A stretch of 64,000 nucleotides of DNA, from positions 1,244,299 through 1,308,298 of the forward strand of contig NZ_OZ026539.1 in assembly GCF_964020195.1 (NCBI RefSeq). Reading direction: 5' to 3'. Made by a program: the position numbers and the translations under genes. The notes beneath the pieces are model-generated. The model made no database searches. It saw nothing but the letters and a program-made list of their open reading frames with translations, and was not told the origin of the DNA. Below, piece by piece: positions 9,165 through 18,752 of the stretch; positions within the stretch are counted from its first letter, which is position 1, and each line of letters starts with the position of its first letter. This stretch comes from Spiroplasma endosymbiont of Lasioglossum villosulum (lineage in GTDB: Bacteria > Bacillota_I > Bacilli_A > Mycoplasmatales > VBWQ01).

Positions 9165-11771
9165 TTATACAACACAAACATTGCATTGATAATTTTCACT
9201 ATCCTCTAAAACCTCTTGACGAATACGAACATAATAAATTGATGAACAACCTTTTTTAAAGGCTCTAATATAAGCTTTATTTAAATCACGAGTTGTCGCT
9301 TTATCAGTAATAAATAAAGTTAAAGAAATTGCTTGATCAACGTGTTGTTGTGCTGCTGCTACAATATCAATAATTGGATTAGGGCCTAATTCATATCCAC
9401 CTGCAGTGTAATATGCTAAATTATTATCATCAATCTTATAAGCAGGAACATAAACACGACCTAATTTCCCTTCTTTTCGTACCTCAACAGGAGCAACTAC
9501 CGGTTGTAGACTTGGTGTACATGAAGATAAATAACTAATTGAACCAGTGGGTGCTACTGCCATTAAATGTGAATTAGCCAATCCTGTTTCTTTAATTTTT
9601 ATTACTAATTCTTTTCATTGCTTCTGAGTTGGAATCATAATGTTATATTTTGCAAATAATTCTTGTATTTTTTTTGTTTCAGGAGTTCATTTATCTGACT
9701 GACATTTTATATATTTATCAAAATATGAACCATCAGCAAATTTTGAATTTTTAAATCCACTAAAACTTCCAAATTTTAATGCTAATTTATTTGAAGCACT
9801 AAAAGCATGATAAGCCATAACATAAAAGAAAATATTAGTAAAATCAATTGCTTCTTTTGAATCATAAAAAATATGATTTGTTGCTAAAAATCCATGTAAA
9901 TTCATAGCGCCTAAACCCAAAGCATGATTTTTTTTATTTCCATATGCAACTGATGGAGCACTAGAAAAATCACTACTTCTTGATACATGGTCTAATGAAT
10001 GAATTGCTTGAAAAATAACCTCACCAAATTCACTTCCACTTTCCATTACTTTTGCAATATTAATACTTCCTAAATTACAACTAATATCTTCACCAATTTC
10101 TTTAAAACTTAAATCACTATTAAATTCACTAGCTGTACTTACTTGAATAATTTCACTGCACAAATTACTCATAACAATTCTACCAGGATGAGCATTATTT
10201 TTATTTACTGTATCATCAAATAATAAATAAGGATATCCACTTTCAAAATGTAATTCAGCAATCATTTGAAATAATTTGCGAGCACTAATAAAATTTTTAC
10301 TAATATCAGGGTTTTTTAACATATTATAATACTCTTTAGTAATAGAAATATCTGTCATTGCTTTACCATAAACTTTTGCAATATCATAAGGACTAAAAAG
10401 TGCCATCTGTTCATTATTTTTTGCTAATTCAAAAGTAATATCAGGAATAACTACTCCTAAAGACATTGATTTAATACGAATTTTTTCATCTGCATTTTCA
10501 CGCTTTGAATCTAAAAATAACATAATATCTGGATGATGAACATTTAAATAAACTGCCCCAGCACCTTGTCTTTGACCTAGTTGATTAGCATATGAAAATG
10601 AATCTTCAAGAATTTTCATAACCGGGATAACCCCTGTTGCTTGATTTTTAATATTTTTAATTGGCGCTCCAAATTCTCTTAAATTTGTTAAACACAAAGC
10701 AACTCCACCACCACGTTTTGATAACTGTAATGAAGTAGTAATAGCTCGAGCAATTGATTCCATGTTATCTTCAATTCGTAAAAGATAACATGAAGTGTAT
10801 TCACCTCTTTGTTTTTTCCCTGCATTTAAAAATGTGGGAGTAGCTGGTTGAAATCTACCAGACATAATTTGTCTTAAAATTTTACTAGCATGTTCAATAT
10901 TACCATCTGCAAAAAATAAACTATTCATAACAACTCTATCTTCATAATTTTCTAAATATTGTTTACCATTAAAACTTTTTAAAGCATAAGAATTATAAAA
11001 TTTTAAAATACCCATAAAACTTGTAAACTGATAATTAAAACTGTATGCTTCATTTGTTAATCGTTCAATTTCCGTAATTGAATATTTATTAATTATTGTT
11101 TCATCATAATATTGATTTTTTACTAAATATTCTATTCTTTCTTTAACGGTTTTAAAAAGCAATAAATTTGGTTTAATATGATTTTTCATATAAGATTGTG
11201 CTGCTTGCAAATCAAATTGTGCATTATTAGTAGTTTTTGCTCTAGCATTTAAAGTAACATATTCATCACTTTCTAAAGTTCCAGATAAAGTATTTATTTC
11301 ATTAGTATTTTTTTTATCTTTATCTCAAAAATCTACTAATATATTTTTTATTGTTGATACATCATTTTGAGTTCCTAATAATTCAAATTGAAATAATAGT
11401 GGGACATTTAATTTTTTTGAAAGAATTGGCCCAGCAATTGCAAAAGTATCACCAAAATTAGTATTCCCCGACGCAATAACACCACGACAAAAATTACGAT
11501 TTTGCTTATTATTTAAAAATTTAATTACCTGTTTAGGAACTGCCCCTTCTTTAATATCACCACCCCCACTATATGTTGGTGTTATTAACACATAATCTTT
11601 ATCAACTAAAATTTCCTCTTGTAAATCGTGAGGAATTCTTGAATTTAAAACCTCTAATTTTTGAATAAAACGATGAGTATTATTTGACAAAGAAGAAAAA
11701 TAAACAACATGAATTTTTCCTTCTGGCTTTAATATTTTTTGGTTTGAAACTTTTACAACATCATTATGCAT
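9165..11771 (-). CDS. nrdI-nrdE: NrdI-NrdE fusion: flavodoxin-like activator plus class I ribonucleotide reductase alpha subunit
   Basis: A single open frame of 868 residues. Residues 1-149 are NrdI, a flavodoxin-like FMN protein (VYFSSLSNNTHRFI, TPTYSGGG, SGNTNFGDTF, LLGTQNDV), ending in the usual EF/DFW. After a polar linker (about 150-172) NrdE begins at YVTLNARAK and runs to the end. Its redox and active-site residues are present: SCYLL, the N-L-C-S-E thiyl-site triad (SNLCSEI), CNLGSINIAK, the SIYYVR tyrosine pair, and a C-terminal CNVC. NDPs are reduced here. No ATG, GTG or TTG occurs between the NrdI end and the conserved start of NrdE; the first candidate (TTG at 11210) would remove about 20 conserved residues. 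AGGAGT precedes the NrdI start. Third partner NrdF lies 18 bp upstream. Confidence 0.85.
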
Positions 11772-11789
11772 TTTTTTACTCCTTTAAAA

Positions 11790-12809
11790 TTAAAATTCTC
11801 AATCTTCATCTTGCGTTTCTACAGTAATGCCCATTACATAAGATGAACCATTACCTGAAAAGAAATCGTGATTTTCATCAGCTCGAGCTGATAATTGATT
11901 AAAAATTTCCGGTTTAATTCTTGTTTGTTCTTCACTAAAAGGTGAATCATATCCTAAATTTTGTAAAAACTTACCAGCATTATATAAACTAAACTTAATA
12001 GCGTCTTCAGCTAAATTAAATTCTTGATATAATTCTGTCAAATATTGCTTTTCTAAATCAATTAATTTAAACAATAAATCAAATACAAATTTTTTCATTT
12101 CTTCTTGTTTTTCTTTTGGTAATTTTTCAACTTTTCTTTGATATTTATAGCCACTATAATAATTATGAATAACTTTATCACGTAAAATTAATCTAATAAT
12201 ATCTGAAGTATTAGGTAATTTACTACGAGCAGATAAATAAAATGGTAAATAAAAACCACCATATAATAAAAAACCTGGCATTAAAGCGGCAGCTACTTTC
12301 GATTTTAAAGGATCATCACTTGTATAATAAGGAATTAGTGCACGTGCTCTGGCTTGTAAACTTTCATTATTAATTACTCACTCATGAGCAGATTCAATCT
12401 GCTCACTAGAACATAAAGTTGAAAAAATTGTTCCGTATGATCGAGCATGAACTGCTACCATAAAAGCAAAATTTGTATAAATAACTTGTTCATGATCAGT
12501 TAAAGAATTAGGTATTTGTGCAATATCACCAACCGTTGCCTGAATTGTATCTAATAAAGTTAAACCTGTAAATGTTCTTGTTATTAACTCTTGTCATTTT
12601 GGATTTAATGTTTTTCAAGAAGTCAAGTCATTAGAAACAGGAATTTTTTCTGGTAACCAAAAATTTTGAGTAATACGATTTCAAACTTCTAAATCTTTTT
12701 CATCATTGATTACATTTCAATTTACAGATCGCATTTTTCCATTAAAATTTTTCATAATATACTCTAATGGTGACTGTGATTGTTGAAAATATTTGTTATC
12801 TTTTGCCAT
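11790..12809 (-). CDS. nrdF: ribonucleotide reductase beta subunit NrdF, class Ie (VPK type)
   Basis: 339 residues. Of the six residues that bind the di-metal centre in ordinary NrdF, three are replaced: Glu by Val118 in MVAVHARSY, Glu by Pro178 in AALMPGFLLYGGF, and Glu by Lys212 in RDKVIHNYY. Asp61, His121, His215 and the radical Tyr125 remain. This Val/Pro/Lys pattern is the signature of class Ie R2 proteins, which work without metal using a tyrosine-derived DOPA radical made with NrdI. The C-terminus DEDWEF is the NrdE-docking tail. GAGGGG precedes the ATG. It is the first gene of nrdF-nrdIE, downstream of a cobalamin riboswitch and terminator. Confidence 0.93.
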
Positions 12810-12841
12810 TTATTATTACCCCTCTACTTAATTACACAACT

Positions 12842-12875
12842 AAAAACATCCCCTATATTATATAAAGGATGTTGT
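12842..12875 (-). terminator. leader terminator (attenuator) of the nrd operon
   Basis: On the minus strand ACATCC pairs with GGATGT and the stem extends inward through TTTATA/TATAGG (about 13 bp, 3-nt loop, with G-T pairs), followed by TTTTTAG. It lies 33 bp before the nrdF ATG and about 110 bp after the riboswitch aptamer, so it is well placed as the expression platform. Confidence 0.75.
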
Positions 12876-12985
12876 CATTATTAAAAATTACTTTATTAAA
12901 ATTACAAATATTAAAAAATAAAAGTAATTATTAAAAATAATCATTAATTCACACCCAGGAATATAATATCACTTAAAAAATTAGA

Positions 12986-13125
12986 CCGGTCTACTGGCTT
13001 AGCTTCATTTTACTTGTTACCCTTCTCAAAGTTTTATCTTCAATGGTTTTGTAACGTTCATCAACATCACAGTTGCTGGGGCAGCAAAGAATTCTCATCT
13101 TTTTCCCGAACATCTAAAGTTCCTT
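12986..13125 (-). promoter_or_regulatory. cobalamin (B12) riboswitch aptamer in the nrdF leader
   Basis: Read on the minus strand, the conserved elements appear in order: GGGAA, then GATGAGAATTC, then GCTGCCCCAGCAACTGTGA (L5/J region and P5-P6 core), GATGAACG, ACCATTG, GAGAAGG, and finally GATGAAGCTAAGCCAGTAGACC (B12-box region). Base composition is clearly higher in GC than the flanks. These riboswitches bind adenosyl- or other cobalamins and usually shut down expression when B12 is abundant. Control of a B12-independent ribonucleotide reductase by B12 is a known arrangement in other bacteria. The self-complementary TAGACCGGTCTA at 12982-12993 followed by T6 overlaps the 3' end. Confidence 0.9.
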
Positions 13126-13136
13126 GTTATTTAGTT

Positions 13137-13165
13137 GTATAAATATTCTACTACAAGAAAAACAA
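13137..13165 (-). promoter_or_regulatory. candidate promoter of the riboswitch-nrd transcript
   Basis: TTGTTT (13160-13165) and TTATAC (13137-13142) on the minus strand with a 17-bp spacer, ending about 12 bp before the start of the aptamer. The remaining 13166-13321 is A/T sequence with no gene seen. Confidence 0.5.
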
Positions 13166-13321
13166 TTTTGGTAATTTATAAATACATTACTATGTATTTT
13201 TTTAACCTCAACTATTTTAAAATTATTATTAATTTTTTTATTATGAAAATTTTCATTTTAATATACAAAAATAATTTAATATATTTTACTATTGTTTTTT
13301 AAAGTAAAAAAACATTAATCT

Positions 13322-13915
13322 TTATACTTTATTTGTTAATAATTTTTTTTCAACTTTTTGTAATTGTTTAATAAAATCATTAATAGTGCCGTTATTTTTA
13401 ACAATAAAATCAATATCTTTATTTAAAATTAAATATTTTTTTTGTTGATTTAATAGTGAAATAACTTGTAAATCATTAACATTATCACGTTCTTTTATTC
13501 GTTGGATTTTTTTATCTTCCTCAGCCTCAATTAAAAGAATTTTATCAACTAATAAATTTAAATTTGCATTAAATAATACTGCACAATCAATAACAATTAA
13601 TTCTTGGTGTATTTTATTACGAATAATATCTTCTTCAACAATTTTTACCATTTTTGGTCAAATAATATTTTCTAATTTACGTAAAATATGAGGGTGTTGA
13701 AACGCTTCATACCGTAATTTTATTTTATTAATTGTTTTATCACTATTAATAAAAGTATTACCGAATTCATTAATTAATGCTTTTTTTGTTTCTTTTAGTG
13801 TATAAATATGTTTAACAACTTTATCAACAAAAATAACATACGCACCTTTATTTTGAAAAAAATTTGTAGCGGTTGTCTTACCTACTCCCGCTTCACCAAT
13901 AATACCAATAATCAT
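13322..13915 (-). CDS. coaE: dephospho-CoA kinase
   Basis: 197 residues. It phosphorylates dephospho-CoA to CoA, the last step of CoA synthesis. P-loop GEAGVGKTT at residues 7-15, then the CoaE pattern IVIDCAVLFNANLNLLVDKILLIEA and QRIKERDN (Arg of the lid). The start is taken at the ATG with GGGTG upstream; an earlier in-frame start would run into tsaD. The last TGA-coded Trp splits it in standard-code reading. It lies 10 bp downstream of tsaD on the same strand. CoA feeds the phosphopantetheine arm of ACP. Confidence 0.88.
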
Positions 13916-13925
13916 GAGTTCACCC

Positions 13926-14864
13926 TTACTTATGTTCAATTTGATAACTTGCAAGAATACCAATCATTGCTGCATTATCAGTACAGTATTCTAATTTTGG
14001 AACAATTATTTTTAAATTTGGATATTTATTTTTTAAATCTAATACTGCTAATCTTAATTGCTGATTAGCACTAACTCCTCCTGATAAAACTAAAGTTTTT
14101 GGATTATGTTTTTTTAATGCTAATTCAATTTTATTAATTAACACTTGAATAACTGTTGTTTGAAAAGAAGCTGCAAAATTATTAAATTGTAACTTACCTT
14201 TTTCTTTATTTATCAAATTAGCACATGCTGATTTTAAACCACTAAAACTAAAATCTAAACTATTATCATTTTTAGGTAATGGTAATTTATAAGTTGGCTT
14301 TCCCAATTTAGCACTTCGTTCAATTTCAGGACCACCGGGATATTTTAAACCTAACATTCTTGCAACTTTATCATAACATTCACCAACAGCATCATCTAAT
14401 GTTTGACCAAGTATAGTGAAATTTAAATGTTCATTTGCCAACATCAACTGTGTATGACCACCACTAACTAATAAACCAAGTACTGGAAATTCTCATTCAT
14501 TATTAATTAAAGAAGCATACAAATGTCCATACAAATGATTACATGGAAGCAATGGCTTTTCTAAATAAGCAGCAATAGTTTCTGCTATAATTTTACCTAC
14601 ATGTAAACAACTAGCAAGACCAGGAGTATTAGTATAAGCAATAAAATCAATATCCATAATTGAAATGTTAGATTTTTCAATTGCTGTTTGTAAGACAGTA
14701 GCAATATTTTCACTATGAGCTCGTGCTGCTAATTCTGGAACAACACCACCATATTGTTGATGAAGCTTAATTTGTGAAGCAATAATATTACTTAAAACAT
14801 TTTTATCTTTAATAACAGCAACACTAGTTTCATCACAACTAGTTTCTATTGCTAAGATTATCAT
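13926..14864 (-). CDS. tsaD: tRNA threonylcarbamoyltransferase TsaD
   Basis: 312 residues, the usual length. It transfers the threonylcarbamoyl group to A37 of ANN-decoding tRNAs. Motifs: [14 protein letters not shown] at the N-terminus, HLYGH (metal-binding HxxxH; Tyr in place of the usual Glu), VSGGHTQ, and LSGGVSANQQLR. The start is at an ATG preceded by AGAGGA and overlaps the 3' end of deoD by 26 bp. coaE follows after 10 bp. Confidence 0.94.
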
Positions 14865-15666
14865 CAATATCCTCTTCTTTATAATAAGCAACTGCTGATT
14901 CTAAAGCTAAAATCATCATTTTTTTAAAACTAGTTTCGCGTAATGTTGCTGAAATTGATTCACCGGTAATAAAAGAATCAGAAATTGTTAATAAACAAGC
15001 AGCATTTTTTTCTAAATGTTTTGCATTAGCAAATAAAGCAAAAGATTCCATTTCTACTGCTAAGCATTTGCTAATTAAAGGATTAGTTTTATAATCATTA
15101 TCATTAATACGATAAAATACATCACTTGAATGAATTAAACCTGATCTTAAATTTATTTTTTCACTTACTATATACGAAGAATTTTCATTTTTTTGCTGAT
15201 CAAATTCATTATCAATTTTTTGTGCCACTTTATTAATAATTTTGCTAATATTACCAACAGATTCAATTTGATTTTCATCAATATTAGCAGCATATTTAGC
15301 GAAAGTAGATTCACTATATACTTTAGTAGTATTAATAATATCATAAACTTTAACATCTTTTTGATATGAACCAGCACTACCAACACGAATAATACAGTCA
15401 ACATCATAAAATTTAAATAACTCATATGAATATATACCAATTGAAGGCATACCCATACCACTAGCAGCAATAGTAATATTATATCCTTTATATTTTCCAG
15501 TAAACATTAGCATATTACGAACATTATTTACTTGTTTTCAATCTTGTAAAAAATTAGAAGCAATGAATTGAGCACGTAATGGATCGCCTGGCATAATTAC
15601 TACTTTTGCAATTTGATCACGAGCAGCTTTAATATGAGCTGTTGGAATTTTTTCTTTATTTTCCAT
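14839..15666 (-). CDS. deoD: purine-nucleoside phosphorylase DeoD-type
   Basis: 275 residues. It cleaves purine (deoxy)nucleosides with phosphate to base plus sugar-phosphate. Recognised by [49 protein letters not shown] and TISDS with the catalytic Asp. It is ~40 residues longer than the usual ~235, with a lysine/asparagine-rich insertion in the middle (about residues 120-155, [19 protein letters not shown]). AAGGAG precedes the ATG. It pairs functionally with the BmpA-type nucleoside importer at the right of the window. Confidence 0.93.
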
Positions 15667-15696
15667 ATATTCTCCTTTTTTTAAATAATAATAGTT

Positions 15697-15725
15697 ATTA
15701 TAATATATTGTTAATTTAGTAACAA
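15697..15725 (-). promoter_or_regulatory. deoD-tsaD-coaE promoter
   Basis: Minus-strand TTGTTA (15720-15725), a 17-bp spacer, TATAAT (15697-15702), 31 bp before the deoD ATG. A second TATAAT on the plus strand at 15854-15859 could serve the opposite gene. The rest of 15726-15890 shows nothing else. Confidence 0.7.
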
Positions 15726-15888
15726 CATTAATATTTTTAATGACTGGTTTTTTATTTTAAAAATTAAATTTAATTTTATAACTTTTCATACTAATTAAAG
15801 AAAATAAAAAATAATCTAAAAAAGTTTAATCAACACCTTTTTAGTTTTTTTAGTATAATTTATTAAAACTAAATAATGTTTAGTTTAT

Positions 15889-15926
15889 AAAAAACTCATT
15901 ACTTTATTTTAAAGTAATGAGTTTTT
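15889..15926 (+). terminator. strong stem-loop with T-run in the leader of the 15951 gene
   Basis: ACTCATTACTTT pairs perfectly with AAAGTAATGAGT around a 5-nt loop, flanked by A5 and T5, so it can terminate in either direction. It lies between the plus-strand TATAAT at 15854 and the ATG at 15951, where it could act as an attenuator for that gene. Confidence 0.65.
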
Positions 15927-15950
15927 ATTTTAAAAAGGTGGGAAACATAA

Positions 15951-16471
15951 ATGTTTAAAAATTTAACTAAAGGAAATAAAAAAGAAATAGAAGAATGCCA
16001 AAGAAAAATGAAAAATTCTTCTGAAAATCAAAAATATTTACAACAAAAAATATATTTTGAATGAGAAAAATTAGATAAAATAAATTGGATAACAGAAGCA
16101 GAACGAGTAGTTGAAACAAATAATATTATAAAACCATTAGAACAAAAATTACGAAAAGAAGAAAAAAATGAATAAATAATTATAAACAAATAGAAGTAAT
16201 AAAAAATAGACCATATTGTCAAGAAGAAAGAAAACAACGAGAAGCATTAAAAAGTCAAGAATTTGCAAAATTAAAACATGTACGTATGAATGAACCATCT
16301 ATTTATCATGATGGAACTTTTGGTATAGTTTTTGATACAGTTTTAAAAACTGGTGAAAAGTTAAAAGGTTCATGGAATGAAACTAATAAAATCAAAATTA
16401 ATGAAACACCTAGTTGTTCTCAATGAGAAAGAAGGGCAAATAGCAATCCATATAGTTCTCCATTTAAATAA
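15951..16471 (+). pseudogene. unknown lysine-rich protein, one-base frameshift in an A-run
   Basis: GGTGGG precedes an ATG opening a 74-codon frame that stops at 16175. A second frame, open from 16124 to 16471, has no start of its own. Adding one A to the A7 run at 16162-16168 joins them into one 173-residue protein: a charged, coiled N-terminal half and a second half with PSIYHDGTFGIVFDTVLKTG and a Trp/Arg-rich end. I recognise no family. Either a true frameshift or a sequencing indel explains the break. Confidence 0.55.
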
Positions 16472-16484
16472 GTTTTTATATTTA

Positions 16485-16522
16485 AAAATAACTAATCTCA
16501 TTAATGAGATTAGTTATTTTTT
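16485..16522 (+). terminator. intrinsic terminator after the 15951 gene
   Basis: AATAACTAATCTCA and its perfect complement around a TTAA loop, followed by T6. Confidence 0.85.
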
Positions 16523-16574
16523 ATTTCTATCATAAACTAAACACTTATTGCATTTATTTTTAAATGACTTAAAA

Positions 16575-16603
16575 TATAATTAACTTCTTAAACTTAAGAA
16601 GTT
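16575..16603 (+). promoter_or_regulatory. -10 element and palindrome before the DUF285 gene
   Basis: TATAAT at 16575-16580 is followed at once by the palindrome AACTTCTTAA-AC-TTAAGAAGTT (16582-16603), which would straddle the transcription start. It could be a repressor operator or a 5' UTR stem. No convincing -35 was found. Confidence 0.4.
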
Positions 16604-17213
16604 ATTGGGGAAAAACAAATAAAGGAGAACTTAATGAAAATATTAATCAAAACATTAAGTGTTTTAACGCTTGCAACAACCACAGGAAATTTAACGAGTT
16701 TCTTAAACTCAACTATACAAAAAAATAATATTACAACTAACTATATTCAAAATAAAACACAGCAAGATACAATTTACATTGATAAAGATGGAAAGCAAGT
16801 AACAACTAATCAACATTTTTTAACAGACATAGATAGTAAAGAAATCATTCAAATTGGATTTTATAAAAATGAGAAAGAAGAAATTCAAGTTGTCAGAATG
16901 CCAAAAACAATCGAAAAAGTGCCAGAACAATTACCACAAGAAATAACATCTCTATGCGATATGTTTTTTAATGCATCAAAATTTAACCAAAATATGTCAA
17001 AGTGAGACACTTCTAATATAACAAATATGGATGGCATGTTTTATGGTGCTTCAGCATTTAACCAAGAAATTCTAAATTGAAATACTTCTAAAGTAACAAC
17101 TATGTGAGCTATGTTTTATGGTGCTGCATCATTTAATAAAAGTATTTGAAAATGAAATACTTCAAAAGTAACAAATATGGGTGTTATGTTTTTTAATGCT
17201 CACTCATTTAATA

Positions 17214-17221
17214 AAAGTATT
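17214..17221. repeat. putative target-site duplication, left copy (AAAGTATT)
   Basis: These 8 bases abut the left prophage end. The right flank begins AAAGTTT, the same sequence lacking one A. Keeping one copy restores the DUF285 frame as FNKSIT-NWNVS, matching the spacing of the other repeats. Confidence 0.6.
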
Positions 17222-17246
17222 GGGAGCGTACCGATGTTGTCAATAA
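17222..17246 (+). repeat. prophage copy 1 left terminal inverted repeat
   Basis: GGGAGCGTACCGATGTTGTC and the next 5 bases match the complement of the right end at 20 of 25 positions, with the first 8 identical. Confidence 0.8.
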
Positions 17247-17409
17247 TATTCAAATTTGTCTTTAAATTATAGGTTTAGACGAGAATAATTTTGACTTCAA
17301 TATGCAATTGTATGTTAATCTTAACACTTGAAAAATATTAGTCAATAATAATACTTAATTTTATAACTCAAAAATTCTTATTAAAATTAATTTTAATAAG
17401 TTTTTAATA

Positions 17410-17516
17410 TGTTATAATGTAATAAAGTCCTTTAAGATAAACCGTATACCGTTATGATTACTAAGCGTATGTAAAGTACGTGGTCTCTTAGGCAAATCCC
17501 TAATTTAGGGATTTTT
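17410..17516 (+). ncRNA. candidate small structured RNA at the prophage left end
   Basis: An extended -10 (TGTTATAAT, 17410-17418) is followed by ~90 nt without an ORF. This contains a nested hairpin (CTAAG-CGTA ... TACG-CTTAG, 17461-17491) and ends in an intrinsic terminator (AAATCCCTA/TAGGGATTT plus T5, 17494-17515). It is convergent with the transposase-like gene and stops 3 bp from its end. It could be a regulatory or antisense-type RNA; function unknown. Confidence 0.45.
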
Positions 17517-17518
17517 AA

Positions 17519-18679
17519 TTATAATAATTGTATTACTGTATTTATTTGATAGCATTTAAAATTAACCATTTTTGTATACATATCAATGTTATAGGTTCTA
17601 TCACCAATCATATGCTTTAAAATTTGTTTAATATTTGTTTCAGTAAAGCAACCAATATTTTCAACTAGTGCTTGGTTTAATACACCATCTTTTGCATTAA
17701 TAAAATAACCAACTTTTAATTTTTTATATTGCAAAGTTAATGATTGTAAAAAATCAATTAATTCATAATATTGACCTTTTTCAAATAAATTTATTGCATT
17801 TTGATAGTGTAATTTAGCAATTTTATTTTTTCTTCTTCCAGCCATTATACCAAGAAATAAAACATGAAAAGCATGGAATTTATCTAAAATAAATTTAGCA
17901 TTTAAAATTGTAGCAGTTTTTCTAATTCATTTTGCGCTATCTCCACAAACTACTAAATTTGCTTGTTCAAAATTTTCAAAAAATAAATTACCATATTTTT
18001 CAATTAATTTTGCAGTTTTTTCAGCACCAATTTCTGTTTTTGATACTCTTATTTTACATGCCGCTCTTTTATTAATTAATTTTCCATTTTTCTTTTTACC
18101 AGTACAAAATACTATTAATCTCATAGAACATTTTTTACAATTTTTAGTATTGTGTTTTTCATTAAACTTAAATTTTCTATGACCATCATCAATATTTATA
18201 TATAAAGTTTGATTTGGTTGTAATACTATTTTAGGAATATTAACTTTTGGTAATTCAAATTTTTGATATGTTCTGCAAACTGTACTATTACTTATTAAAT
18301 CTTCAATAAAAGTATCACAAACATCACGATACTTTTTATCATCAGCAAAATATTTTAAAATTTGTTTAATAACATCTGGTGCTAATTTACTATACTTTTT
18401 AACACCAAGATAGTTATCTAGCAATGAAACAAATTCCTTTTTTTGTGTTTTTGGGTTATAATGTATACAAATACGTCGTTTATAATTTAATAAACCTTTT
18501 TTTGTTTTTAATTTTCTTTTTCTAAATCTATATGATTTATATTCAGATTTATTACATGTACTTCATAAATAATCATCTATTTCTTTAAATAATTCTTCTG
18601 TTTGTTGTAAATTTAATTCATCTTGATTAAAATAGTGTTTGTCTCAATCAAAATGATTTACGAATGGTAGTTTTAACAT
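17519..18679 (-). CDS. UPF0236 / ISLre2-family transposase-like protein (Mbov_0401-type)
   Basis: 386 residues. It shows the UPF0236 order: a lysine-rich N-terminal part, then LYINIDDGHRKFKF with the first acidic pair, a Cys-rich insertion (CKKCSM), LVVCGDSAKWIRK with the second Asp, and LDKFHAFHVLF. These fit the RNase-H-like DDE catalytic core of ISLre2 transposases and the transposase-like proteins of Mycoplasma ICEs. It is the only candidate recombinase that belongs to the phage itself and sits next to the left inverted repeat, so it probably mobilises the whole 17.6-kb unit. AAAGGAA precedes the ATG. It is divergent from the terminase gene. Confidence 0.85.
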
Positions 18680-18752
18680 TTTTAATGTTCCTTTCAAAAT
18701 TTTGTTTGTTAATAATTTAATTGTATTGTTTATAAAAATTAGGGAGTAAAAT

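Larger units (their letters stand above)
16634..17272 (+). pseudogene. DUF285-repeat surface protein, 5' part, cut by prophage insertion
   Basis: AAAGGAG precedes the ATG. The protein starts with a signal-like segment (residues 1-25) and then reaches the ~25-residue DUF285 repeats typical of mollicute surface proteins: MFFNASKFNQNMSKWDTS, MFYGASAFNQEILNWNTS and so on. The gene is interrupted at 17221 after FNKSI. The remaining frame reads 17 codons into the prophage end and stops at 17272 (212 residues). The 3' part resumes at 52387. Confidence 0.88.

Noticed and set aside
12982-12993. TAGACCGGTCTA plus T6 as the riboswitch terminator
   Set aside because: The palindrome leaves no proper loop and overlaps the B12 box; the 12842-12875 hairpin is much stronger. 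It may still affect folding.
13808-14068. Plus-strand 86-codon ORF over coaE and tsaD
   Set aside because: Antisense shadow of two well-supported genes.
15168-15470. 100-codon minus-strand ORF inside deoD
   Set aside because: A leucine/isoleucine-rich shadow of deoD in another frame; deoD has clear motifs throughout.
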